A stretch of 7,610 nt of DNA from Planktothrix sp. UBA8402 (GCA_003456035.1 DMPJ01000116.1:948-8557); one strand, 5' to 3'. Shown: positions 1 to 6,636, counted from the first letter of the stretch. Notes: a model not told the origin generated them from the sequence alone. Numbers and translations are program-made.

Positions 1-2353
1 GGTAACGATAAATGGGTTCATTGATAAGAGAATTTAAAACTTGTGCATTTTTTTGTCGTTCAGCCTCATTAGAATAGGATATAGATTTTTGAGTTGTTAA
101 TCCTGTATTAATCGCTGGATAAGTTTCACCAATTGGTACAGGTAAAGACTCGATGAAAGAAGAACACCGCATGAAACGTTTAGTCCATTCCACATGACCA
201 TAGCCATAACCCTGAAATCTGCTATCTAAGTAGCCTACACAGTTGAGTGCCTGTCTTGAAGAGGTTGTACATTGTCCAGTAATTAACTTCAGTAAATAGG
301 GGGAAGTAGGAATTTCATCACTTTTTTGATAAATAGCATCAGGATTATGTTTTAAAATCCAAGGTGCCGCATAGTTAACATGATGCCAAATAGCTGTTGT
401 CTGTAGCCAAGCTAATTCCCATCCTTTTTCTGTAGGCAAGCAGTCGTCCTCTAATAGCATGATACAGTTGGCATCCGTATACTCTTCCAAAGCATATAAA
501 GCTCTGTTTTTATTCCAACACACTCCCCGATTTTGGCCTGTAATAACCACTAAACCTTCTGATCGACACCACTCCACTGTCCCATCGGTACTACCATCAT
601 CAGCAATTATCAGATAATAGGGGCTTTGTGTGTATTGTTGAATGTTTTTAATACATCCTTTGAGATATTCTAAGCGATTATAAGTAATCACACCAATGCC
701 AATTCGATTGGTCATTGCCTTTGACAAAATTTCAGTGTTGACTTGAGGATTTTGTAACATTTTCCAGGCTGTAAGGAACTTTTCTTTTCGCGCTCCTTTA
801 TGTTCAGGTTCTCGTTGCAAAACCGCTTCTACAACTGATAAATTGTTTGTCCAAAATCTACCTTCTTTATACCCATTAACAATGTAATGTCTAGTTGCTC
901 CCCCCAAATCATCACCAAACGCATTTGATAAATCTTTATATTTACTGAGGTAACTTTGAGGATTAAATAAGTCAATTAGCCAGTTATTTTGGTATCCTTC
1001 TTCCAGATAATGTTTCCGGGCTGCTTCTAAATCATAACCTATAGATTCTATTAATCGAGCATTAGAAGCAATGTATAGAGCAGGATTAAATTTATCTTTT
1101 GTTTTTTCTGTCCATCCACTATCTTTTCCATGTTTGTTTACTTTATCGTTACTATTGATACTAGCTTTTTGAAGTTCAGGAGAATTAGCAAGGTCTTGAT
1201 TTTTATCAAAATCTTCAGGGACAGGTTGAGTTACAACAGAAGATGCTTGTTTTGATTTTGATACGTTTTCTTTTGGAAACGGTTGTTTTGGTACCTCTTT
1301 CCCCAAGAATTCACATAATTTATCCCAGCCATCTCCTGCACATATATCGATGATCAGGAGGTCAACTTCCCTATTTTTGAAATATTCCTTAACCTCTTCT
1401 ATATGCTGATCATACGTTTTGGAAAAGACATCTTCGTCATATCCGTCAATACCAGTCTGCTCAATTCTATATTTATATCTTAAGGAATTCTTGTCTCTAA
1501 CATGACCTCGAAAATGTTTACTGCAAGATTTTAGCCAACTTTCTTTATTCCGCACAGTCAGAATAAATTTAGACCCTGGATATTTTTTATCATATTCTTT
1601 ATATCGGGTTTGGATCGGCATATCGCTGACAAAATCATGATTTACAACAGTTAAATCTACATCAGGATTTAAAAGATAGTGCTTGGTTTTGTATCCCAGA
1701 ATCTTCATTGCCTGGGTTAAAGATGTTGTTGCTGTCTTGGACAAACCTATGCAAAACACCTTGTTGTGCTTGGCTGAAGTATTTTCCGGGTTCATTTTTT
1801 CTTCTAAGTTAGTTGAAATAGCTTTTTCAGATTGGGTTTGTTTAATTTGATGCAGTTGCAGATGAGTTTCTTCTAATTCAGCTAAAACTTCATCAAACTG
1901 AGATTGCAACCGTTCTAATTCCTCTCGTGTGTTATGAAATTCCGCTTGAACTTCTGCCAAATCTTGGTTACTTTCTTCGGCTGTAGACAAATTAAGATCA
2001 GCCAATGGAATTCTTTTAAAATCTTCTAAAACAGCTTGAATTGAAATCTTCCCCAACTCACAATTAATATTTTCTAGGGGGATATCAACAATAAAACCAC
2101 TGTGTTCAGCACCCGGAAAAGTTGCATAAATTTTAGCAGCACGAGGACGATGAATTGTTAAAAGAGCTTCCCCCACTAATTGACCATCTTGAATTAATTC
2201 AATACCAACGGCTGGGGATTCTATTCCAATCACCCAACCGGATAATTTTAGATGTTCTTCTATTATTTGTGGAACCGGATCAAAATCAAATTTACAAAAC
2301 TGATCAGATGCTTCTATATTTTTATTAAAATCAACTTTTGTGATAAATCTCAT
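1..2353 (-). CDS. Sulfotransferase-glycosyltransferase (GT2) fusion protein, C-terminus cut by window edge
   Basis: One frame stays open for 784 codons from ATG 2353 to base 1. No start codon lies between this ATG and the in-frame upstream TAG at 2399-2401. Domains in order: residues ~35-120, a module with GWVIG (39-43) and SGF (85-87); ~125-183, a Glu/Gln/Leu-rich coiled coil; ~198-365, a P-loop sulfotransferase with GLSKTATTSL (203-212, the PAPS 5'-phosphosulfate loop), DFVSD (240-244) and ILTVR ending at R268 with S276 (3'-phosphate side); 421-502, two ~41-residue repeats of the FNPxxYxxxxxxL...HYxxxGY type; 547 to the end, a family 2 glycosyltransferase with ITYNR, DDGS (585-588) and LEDD (634-637, metal/nucleotide-sugar binding). 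Family knowledge suggests one part transfers sulfate from PAPS and the other a sugar from a nucleotide donor, in the cytoplasm. The acceptor is unknown; a surface polysaccharide is my inference. No clear Shine-Dalgarno precedes the start. Domain calls are firm; the overall role is not. Confidence 0.9.
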   Translation of the reverse strand, partial: MRFITKVDFNKNIEASDQFCKFDFDPVPQIIEEHLKLSGWVIGIESPAVGIELIQDGQLVGEALLTIHRPRAAKIYATFPGAEHSGFIVDIPLENINCELGKISIQAVLEDFKRIPLADLNLSTAEESNQDLAEVQAEFHNTREELERLQSQFDEVLAELEETHLQLHQIKQTQSEKAISTNLEEKMNPENTSAKHNKVFCIGLSKTATTSLTQAMKILGYKTKHYLLNPDVDLTVVNHDFVSDMPIQTRYKEYDKKYPGSKFILTVRNKESWLKSCSKHFRGHVRDKNSLRYKYRIEQTGIDGYDEDVFSKTYDQHIEEVKEYFKNREVDLLIIDICAGDGWDKLCEFLGKEVPKQPFPKENVSKSKQASSVVTQPVPEDFDKNQDLANSPELQKASINSNDKVNKHGKDSGWTEKTKDKFNPALYIASNARLIESIGYDLEAARKHYLEEGYQNNWLIDLFNPQSYLSKYKDLSNAFGDDLGGATRHYIVNGYKEGRFWTNNLSVVEAVLQREPEHKGARKEKFLTAWKMLQNPQVNTEILSKAMTNRIGIGVITYNRLEYLKGCIKNIQQYTQSPYYLIIADDGSTDGTVEWCRSEGLVVITGQNRGVCWNKNRALYALEEYTDANCIMLLEDDCLPTEKGWELAWLQTTAIWHHVNYAAPWILKHNPDAIYQKSDEIPTSPYLLKLITGQCTTSSRQALNCVGYLDSRFQGYGYGHVEWTKRFMRCSSFIESLPVPIGETYPAINTGLTTQKSISYSNEAERQKNAQVLNSLINEPIYRY

Positions 2354-2408
2354 AACAGCAAGGTATATTTTAGATAGAGAAGTAAAATTAGAGTGATACT
2401 AGATTAAC
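2354..2408. promoter_or_regulatory. Short divergent intergenic gap
   Basis: These 55 bp separate two start codons pointing away from each other, so control signals for both genes must lie here or inside the opposite gene. The stretch is AT-rich, with TATATT at 2364-2369 and GATACT at 2395-2400, but I find no convincing -35/-10 pair on either strand. Neither start has a recognisable Shine-Dalgarno sequence. Confidence 0.3.
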
Positions 2409-3695
2409 ATGAACAGTGTATTGATTAACAATGACCAAACCTCAGCAAACTATTTTGACCAAGCTAACAGACTTAAGCAACTCAACCAACTTCAAGAGGC
2501 TGTTCTAGCATATCATCAAGCGATTGACGAAAAGACTAACTTTTCCTGGTATCACCACAACTTGGGGGAAACCTTGGCTCAACTGGGTCAGGTGGAGGAG
2601 GCGATCGCCAGTTACAAAAAAGCCTGCGAACTCAACCCCAACTCCCCTTGGTCTTACTATAACCTGGGAGAACTCCTAGAGCAACAGGGTAGACTCCCCG
2701 AAGCAACAGAAGCCTATCGTCGGGCTGTGGGGCTGAATCCTGATTTTTATGAGTTTCAGCAGAGTCTAGGGAAACTGCTCTGTCAACAGGGACATTTTTC
2801 TGAAGCCATTAGTTCCCTGGAAAAAGCAGTTGAACTCGAACCCGATGCTACCTCCTGTTATCAATATCTGTGGGATGCTTTTGCTCAACAAGGACGGAGA
2901 ACCGAAGGGATTGCTTATTTACACAAAGCCGTGGCACTGACTCCCAATAATGGGGAACTACATCAGCAGTTGGCCGAAGCGTTAAAAGGAAATAATCAGA
3001 TTCAGGAGGCGATCGCAGCTTACCAAAATGTAATTCAGCTTCACCCTAAATCGGCTTGGAGTTATTATCAGTTAGGGATGATTTTTCGAGATCAGGGTCA
3101 ATATCAGGAGGCGATCGCCTACTACCGTAAAGCCACCGAATATGACACCAAATCCGCCATTTATTATCATTACCTCGGACATACCCTATCCCTCGTCCAT
3201 CATTGGGAAGAAGCGATCGCAGCTTACAAGAAAGCCCTGGAACTCGCACCGACTGCCGCCATTATTTATCAACATTTGGGGGATGGGTTATCGACGTTAC
3301 AACATTGGGAACAGGCGGCCACCGCTTACCGGAAATCCGTAGATTTAGAACCCCATTCCCTGGAAGCTCAAGATCACCTAGGGTTTGCCCTGTCTCAACT
3401 GCAACGCTGGGATGATGCGATTTTTGCCTACCGTCGGGCGTTAGATGTGAGCTTATCTGATGTGGTGTATTTGCATTTAGGGGATGCCCTAGAAAAGCGT
3501 TCCCATGTTCAACCCATAGAAAAAGATGCTCGTACCGATCTCGAAGATGCGGTGAATTGTTATCGTCAAGCCCTGGAATTAAATCCTAACCAAGAGGCTA
3601 TTTCCCAGCAGTTAAATCAGGCTTTAGCTCAACTTAATCAGGCTTCTAAATTAAGGAATGACAGATTAAAGTCGCCCCCAAAAATGGCAATTTAG
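2409..3695 (+). CDS. Tetratricopeptide (TPR) repeat protein, about 11 units
   Basis: The 428-residue product is almost wholly TPR. Units of exactly 34 residues start near residues 48, 82, 116, 150, 184, 218, 252, 286 and 320. A degenerate unit precedes them (~15-47), and a final unit (~354-397) is lengthened by about 10 residues (KRSHVQPIEKDARTD region). Typical unit features are LG at helix A, EAIAxYxKA in helix B and LxPN/LxPxS between units. There is no signal peptide, membrane segment or catalytic domain, so a soluble cytoplasmic scaffold is likely. TPR solenoids bind partner proteins. The divergent sulfotransferase-glycosyltransferase is the obvious candidate partner, because TPR proteins often accompany such enzymes in cyanobacteria, but that is inference. 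The start codon follows no visible Shine-Dalgarno; it is the first ATG after the divergent gap. Codon use looks more GC-rich than in the flanking left gene. Confidence 0.93.
   Translation: MNSVLINNDQTSANYFDQANRLKQLNQLQEAVLAYHQAIDEKTNFSWYHHNLGETLAQLGQVEEAIASYKKACELNPNSPWSYYNLGELLEQQGRLPEATEAYRRAVGLNPDFYEFQQSLGKLLCQQGHFSEAISSLEKAVELEPDATSCYQYLWDAFAQQGRRTEGIAYLHKAVALTPNNGELHQQLAEALKGNNQIQEAIAAYQNVIQLHPKSAWSYYQLGMIFRDQGQYQEAIAYYRKATEYDTKSAIYYHYLGHTLSLVHHWEEAIAAYKKALELAPTAAIIYQHLGDGLSTLQHWEQAATAYRKSVDLEPHSLEAQDHLGFALSQLQRWDDAIFAYRRALDVSLSDVVYLHLGDALEKRSHVQPIEKDARTDLEDAVNCYRQALELNPNQEAISQQLNQALAQLNQASKLRNDRLKSPPKMAI
2601..3220. repeat. Four HIP1 octamers in phase with the TPR units
   Basis: Exact GCGATCGC palindromes lie at 2601-2608, 3009-3016, 3111-3118 and 3213-3220. 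HIP1 is the highly iterated palindrome of many cyanobacterial genomes. The spacings are 408, 102 and 102 bp, all multiples of 102 bp, the length of one 34-residue TPR unit. Each copy encodes Ala-Ile-Ala in the EAIA motif, at offset 18 of its unit. I found no other exact copy in the window. Confidence 0.9.
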
Positions 3696-3730
3696 GGGTG
3701 TATAAATATAGCCCACTTTACCAAGGAAGA

Positions 3731-3977
3731 TTTTGATCTGATCGGGTAAGCTGTTAAGTATCTAAATAGGGGATTGGGAAATCGGAAAACCCTTGTAGTG
3801 CCAGCGTCCTCGCTGGCTAGGATAAGCTGTTGTGCATTTAAACTGTATATTCGCTTCGTGCGAGGACGCTGGCACTGCATAATCTTCAAGATTTCTGCAT
3901 GACCAATTTAGATGCAGCAACAGCTTATAAAGTTTAAATGCGGAACAGCTTAACAACCCTGTCATGTCAGATCAAAA
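3731..3977. mobile_element. Candidate 247-bp MITE-like element with nested inverted repeats
   Basis: The stretch is bounded by an 11-bp perfect terminal inverted repeat, TTTTGATCTGA (3731-3741) and TCAGATCAAAA (3967-3977). Inside, AAGCTGTT occurs twice forward (3748-3755, 3824-3831) and twice inverted (3919-3926, 3944-3951), nearly symmetrically. A 21-base segment at 3824-3844 is matched in inverted form by 3931-3951 at 19 of 21 positions. A further inverted pair is annotated separately. There is no open frame that looks like a gene, so any mobility would need an enzyme supplied elsewhere. I see no clear target-site duplication. It fills the gap between two convergent genes and may also act in transcript ending. 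Its edges are inferred from symmetry in a single copy. Confidence 0.5.
3794..3879. repeat. Inverted repeat with self-folding arms
   Basis: The arms are 3794-3813 and 3860-3879, complementary at 19 of 20 positions with a perfect 17-bp core (AGTGCCAGCGTCCTCGC and its complement) around a 46-nt spacer. The left arm extends into its own hairpin, CCAGCG-TCCT-CGCTGG (3801-3816). The right arm overlaps another, TCGC-TTCGT-GCGA (3851-3863). GC-rich arms in an AT-rich gap resemble the dispersed palindromes of filamentous cyanobacteria; that likeness is from memory and unchecked. No T-run follows the arms, so this is not a classical intrinsic terminator. Confidence 0.75.
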
Positions 3978-4667
3978 GCTTTTTTGTCCTCGACCATCGG
4001 AGGGAATATTATTGTCAGAAGCGGGAAGTTGGGGAACAAAGGGATTAGCATTGTCCGACGGGGGACTTGAAGGAGTTAATCCCTGACTATCCTGAGCCGG
4101 ATAATTATTAGGGAGGTTAGGTAAAGTAGGTGATAAGGGAGAAGTTGGAGGAATCATATCCCCTGAGTTGGGTGCTGTAGGAGCAAAAGGAGGGGTGAGA
4201 TTAGCCGGATTTGGGGGTGTTACCGTAGGATTTAAAGGATTTGTTGGCGGTTTGATTTCCTGAGAACTGGGTAATGTAGCCAGGGCGACCCGTTCTCCGC
4301 CAATTGCTCTCAAACGGTCTAATACCATCACAACGTCATTATAACGGGCTTCTTTCGGGGCATAGAGTACAATTAATCCACTGGGATTCCAACGTCGAAA
4401 TCGGAGTAAAGATCGGTCTAATTGATCTTGATTAACAAGTTGTTGTTCAATATAGGTTCGTCCGGCGGTATCAATTCCCACAATTAACATTTTTTGCATT
4501 TGGGTTTCCCCCGTGCTCGCCTTGGGCAAATCCACATTAATTGCCTGTTGACGAGTTAATTGTAGAGATGCCAAAATAAAGAACGTGAGAATACAAAATA
4601 CCACGTCAATTAATGGAATTAACTCTATTCTGGCTTCATCGGTGATCGAATCTGTTCTAATTTTCAT
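3972..4667 (-). CDS. exbD: ExbD/TolR-family biopolymer transport protein with proline-rich tail
   Basis: The 231-residue product has a short cytoplasmic N-terminus, one membrane segment (~17-36, IPLIDVVFCILTFFILA) and a periplasmic domain (~45-133). Asp21 in the membrane segment matches the conserved proton-carrying Asp of ExbD (Asp25 in E. coli). In this family ExbD sits in the pore of the ExbB ring and passes proton-motive-force energy to a periplasmic partner. The usual length is about 140 residues. Here residues ~134-231 add a Pro/Asn/Ser/Thr-rich tail (for example PTNPLNPTVTPPNPANLTPP), predicted periplasmic. The gene lies 70 nt downstream of exbB on the same strand, so the two are very likely one operon. 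The ribosome site is weak. The last residue (Phe231) and the TGA stop fall inside the terminal repeat of the adjacent candidate mobile element. Confidence 0.92.
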   Translation of the reverse strand: MKIRTDSITDEARIELIPLIDVVFCILTFFILASLQLTRQQAINVDLPKASTGETQMQKMLIVGIDTAGRTYIEQQLVNQDQLDRSLLRFRRWNPSGLIVLYAPKEARYNDVVMVLDRLRAIGGERVALATLPSSQEIKPPTNPLNPTVTPPNPANLTPPFAPTAPNSGDMIPPTSPLSPTLPNLPNNYPAQDSQGLTPSSPPSDNANPFVPQLPASDNNIPSDGRGQKSF

Positions 4668-4737
4668 AAAAATTTTGTGATTAATGTTTTAGAGTTTTCT
4701 CTGACAAAATAGTAACTTTATTTGTTGTTGAAAACAT

Positions 4738-5550
4738 TTATTTTTCCTCATCTAAAGACTCAGATTTTTTTACGGGTTTAGCTTTTTTTTCCGGTTCAGG
4801 ACTAGAGTTATTATTGTCTTCATCTACTAGAGGAAATTTCAAAAGTGGTTCATTGATTTCTTCTGATTCTTCTGCTTCTATTTCTTCCTCCTCCTGGGTT
4901 TCAGGAATTTGTAACTGAGATTTTGGATAGGGCCAATTTTGACGATACATCAATTCTAATTCGTTTCCGGCTTTGCGGAATATTTTGGCTTGACCAAACA
5001 TTAACCCCTGAAAAAAACGATAAAATGCTAAACTAATAATCGCCACAATTAATCCCGTTGCGGTTGTAATTAAGGCTTCCGCAATCCCCAAGGTCACATC
5101 CGCAGACGATGAAGTTCCAATATCACCTAAACGAATAGAACCCAAGGAGTTAATTAACCCTAACACAGTTCCCAATAGTCCCAACAGAGGAGCCATCGCA
5201 ATCACCGCCTCAAAAATTTTATCTCCCCGACGCATAAAGGCTAATTCTTCATCCGCCGCCGCTTCTAGGGCTAAACGAAAAAGTTCGGGGTCGGGAGACT
5301 GTAACCGCAGGGGTGCATAGAGAAACCGTCCCATTGGTTGATTGCTAGATTGTTTAGCAATTTGATGGGCTTTCCCCCATTGTCCCCGTCGGGCTGAGTC
5401 AATAACTCGGTTAACGATTTGTTTTTCTTTGGTTAGGGTCGTAGTCCAAAACCAAATCCGTTCTAAAATTACACTCGTCGACAGGATGGACAAGATCAGC
5501 AACGGCCACATTGCTGGCCCACCTTTGGCAAAAATCTCTTGAATATCCAT
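4738..5550 (-). CDS. exbB: MotA/TolQ/ExbB proton channel family protein
   Basis: I start translation at ATG 5550 ([11 protein letters not shown]), giving 270 residues. An AGGAGG lies 12 nt upstream of it. The frame continues up to an ATG at 5628, but the 26 extra residues look unlike protein and contain that ribosome site. Membrane segments are at ~14-35, ~116-137 and ~153-178. The TM2 motif [13 protein letters not shown] holds Thr128, and the TM3 motif [13 protein letters not shown] holds Glu158 and Thr163. These align by eye with E. coli ExbB Thr148, Glu176 and Thr181, which line the proton pore. The cytoplasmic loop is ~36-115. Residues ~217-270 form an acidic, then Lys-rich, low-complexity tail ([15 protein letters not shown]...), not usual for the family. 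It forms the motor with the ExbD encoded just downstream. ExbB and TolQ are hard to tell apart; no tonB, tolA or tolB is visible in the window. Confidence 0.92.
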   Translation of the reverse strand: MDIQEIFAKGGPAMWPLLILSILSTSVILERIWFWTTTLTKEKQIVNRVIDSARRGQWGKAHQIAKQSSNQPMGRFLYAPLRLQSPDPELFRLALEAAADEELAFMRRGDKIFEAVIAMAPLLGLLGTVLGLINSLGSIRLGDIGTSSSADVTLGIAEALITTATGLIVAIISLAFYRFFQGLMFGQAKIFRKAGNELELMYRQNWPYPKSQLQIPETQEEEEIEAEESEEINEPLLKFPLVDEDNNNSSPEPEKKAKPVKKSESLDEEK

Positions 5551-5562
5551 TGAACTCGCACA

Positions 5563-5568
5563 ACCTCC
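5563..5568 (-). promoter_or_regulatory. Ribosome binding site that decides the exbB start
   Basis: The minus strand reads AGGAGG here, a near-perfect Shine-Dalgarno, 12 nt before ATG 5550. The gap is a little long, but no other start fits better: TTG and GTG immediately after it are too close, and the upstream ATG at 5628 has no such site. Confidence 0.7.
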
Positions 5569-5749
5569 TAAAAACCTCACCCCTACAACTGTATTAGATG
5601 TGCAGGGATTTGGCGAACAAAAAGCCAAACCGTTTCAATTTTGCCATTCTCTGGGTTGAATCGCTAGTATTTTCTGTCCTCAAGTTCTCTAGTATTACTA
5701 TTTCATCCCATAGAATATAGGTTTATGGATTCATTTTTGAGGCAACTTG

Positions 5750-5765
5750 AGTTAATCATTTAACT
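5750..5765. promoter_or_regulatory. Palindrome, candidate operator
   Basis: AGTTAA-TCAT-TTAACT is a perfect 6-bp-arm palindrome in the divergent region between exbB and the gene at 5919. Its left nine bases, AGTTAATCA, recur at 5869-5877, followed there by ATGACT. The two copies lie on either side of the promoter at 5814-5843, as expected for a regulator acting at two sites. The function is inferred; an AT-rich gap can give such matches by chance. Confidence 0.35.
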
Positions 5766-5813
5766 ACACATTATTATCTGTCTATTTCTGAAAATAAAAA
5801 TATATTTTTCCCC

Positions 5814-5843
5814 TTGGCAGTTTAATTTTAGATAGAATATAAT
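5814..5843 (+). promoter_or_regulatory. Sigma-70-type promoter for the 5919 gene
   Basis: A -35 box TTGGCA (5814-5819, five of six consensus bases) is followed after 18 nt by a perfect -10 box TATAAT (5838-5843). Transcription would begin near 5850, leaving about 70 nt of leader before ATG 5919. The rest of the 5551-5918 non-coding stretch holds the exbB ribosome site and the palindromes noted separately. I see no convincing exbB promoter pair on the minus strand. Confidence 0.65.
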
Positions 5844-5906
5844 AGGCTCACAACAAATTTTCTAAGTCAGTTAATCAATGACTGGCATGATTTTAATTGT
5901 CTAAAT

Positions 5907-5912
5907 AGGGAG
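5907..5912 (+). promoter_or_regulatory. Ribosome binding site of the 5919 gene
   Basis: AGGGAG lies 6 nt before ATG 5919, an ideal spacing. It supports this start over the later in-frame Met at residue 8. Confidence 0.7.
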
Positions 5913-5918
5913 AACAAA

Positions 5919-6599
5919 ATGAATCACTTTAATGTTGTTATGACTTTATTGCGAGAAAGACAACAATTTTTAGAGGAGATCAAAAAAGGAGTTAAACTTA
6001 AATCTAAACTGATCGGATTATTGATTTCAAGTACCGTATTTTTTGGGATTTATGGCGCGATTATTGGCTCATCAAGTAGTCCTTTACAGGCATTAATATC
6101 GGCGGTTAAGCTACCTGCCTTATATTTATTGACGTTAATTATTTGTTTCCCAACCCTATACTTTTTTAATGTTATGTTTGGGTCAAAACGGACGTTTCAG
6201 CAATATTTAACGCTATTAATGACGGCAATGGCAATGATTAGTGTTTTGATGTTCGGGTTTGCTCCCGTGGCTTTATTTTTTCTATTGAGTACCAATGATT
6301 ATAACTTTTTTCTGTTATTAAATGTAATCATTATGGCAATTACTGGAGGATTGGGGGTAAAATTTTTCTATGAAGGAATGCAATATTTTTCCCTAGAAGA
6401 TACGGAAGGTAAAGAACTGAGACTGAATATTTTACGGTTTTGGTTAGCCCTCTATGCTTTTGTCGGAACTCAACTAGGTTGGACATTACGACCTTTTTTT
6501 GGTTCCCCTGGAATACCCTTTCAACTGTTGAGAGAACGGGAAAGTAATTTTTATGTTAGTTTATTGAATTCCATTGGCTCTTTATTGGGATTAAATTAA
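5919..6599 (+). CDS. Conserved polytopic membrane protein, function unknown
   Basis: The 226-residue product has about five hydrophobic segments (~30-50, 62-88, 94-124, 127-155, 171-190; the third is long enough to be a hairpin). A basic, amphipathic N-terminus (LLRERQQFLEEIKKGVKLKSK) precedes them and probably lies in the cytoplasm. Motifs seen are VKLPALYLLTLIICFPTLYFFN (62-83, written here as positions with the key residues KLPAL and PTLYFFN) and GTQLGWTLRPFFG (183-195). Polar residues before a segment that ends in RPFFGSPG resemble a widespread family of small bacterial membrane proteins annotated only as hypothetical or Yip1-like. I recall no demonstrated function. It has no signal peptide or catalytic motif. 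It has its own promoter and ribosome site and is followed after 69 nt by a second membrane-protein gene on the same strand, so the two are probably co-transcribed. Confidence 0.85.
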   Translation: MNHFNVVMTLLRERQQFLEEIKKGVKLKSKLIGLLISSTVFFGIYGAIIGSSSSPLQALISAVKLPALYLLTLIICFPTLYFFNVMFGSKRTFQQYLTLLMTAMAMISVLMFGFAPVALFFLLSTNDYNFFLLLNVIIMAITGGLGVKFFYEGMQYFSLEDTEGKELRLNILRFWLALYAFVGTQLGWTLRPFFGSPGIPFQLLRERESNFYVSLLNSIGSLLGLN

Positions 6600-6605
6600 G
6601 ATATT

Positions 6606-6636
6606 ATGTAGGGATATTCAGTCAATATCTCTACAT
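6606..6636. repeat. 13-bp-stem hairpin between two co-directional genes
   Basis: Bases 6606-6618 pair with 6624-6636 around the loop CAGTC, with 12 Watson-Crick pairs and one G-U pair; the stem begins ATGTAGGGATATT. No T-run follows on either strand, so it is not a normal intrinsic terminator. It could stabilise or process the upstream message, or be a copy of a dispersed palindrome of the GTAGRGA...TCTCTAC kind that I recall from cyanobacteria. Confidence 0.75.

Noticed and set aside
3046..3415. Small open frames on both strands within the TPR gene (minus 3046-3249, plus 3142-3342, plus 3203-3415)
   Set aside because: They lie wholly inside a clear TPR coding frame, have no domain-like sequence and no ribosome sites; their openness follows from the repeat's codon pattern.
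2553..3600. Tandem DNA repeat or minisatellite
   Set aside because: The 102-bp period is the TPR protein period; apart from short shared words the units have diverged at the DNA level.
3794..3879. CRISPR-like repeat
   Set aside because: There are only two arms, they are inverted rather than direct, and no spacer series or cas genes are present.
3692..3965. Two overlapping minus-strand frames of about 65 residues between the TPR gene and exbD
   Set aside because: They sit on the inverted-repeat element, have no recognisable protein features and encode the repeat arms; they are unlikely to be genes.
3974..3986. Intrinsic terminator at AAAAGCTTTT plus T-run after the TPR gene
   Set aside because: The stem is only five weak A/T-rich pairs with no loop, and it overlaps the exbD coding end; too weak to call.
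5551..5628. Longer exbB starting at ATG 5628
   Set aside because: The extra 26 residues contain the AGGAGG ribosome site for ATG 5550 and do not resemble the N-terminus of ExbB, which begins shortly before the first membrane segment.
5629..5813. Promoter for exbB on the minus strand (TTGCCT at 5740-5745 with TATATT at 5714-5719)
   Set aside because: The 20-nt spacing is too long and the boxes are ordinary for an AT-rich stretch.
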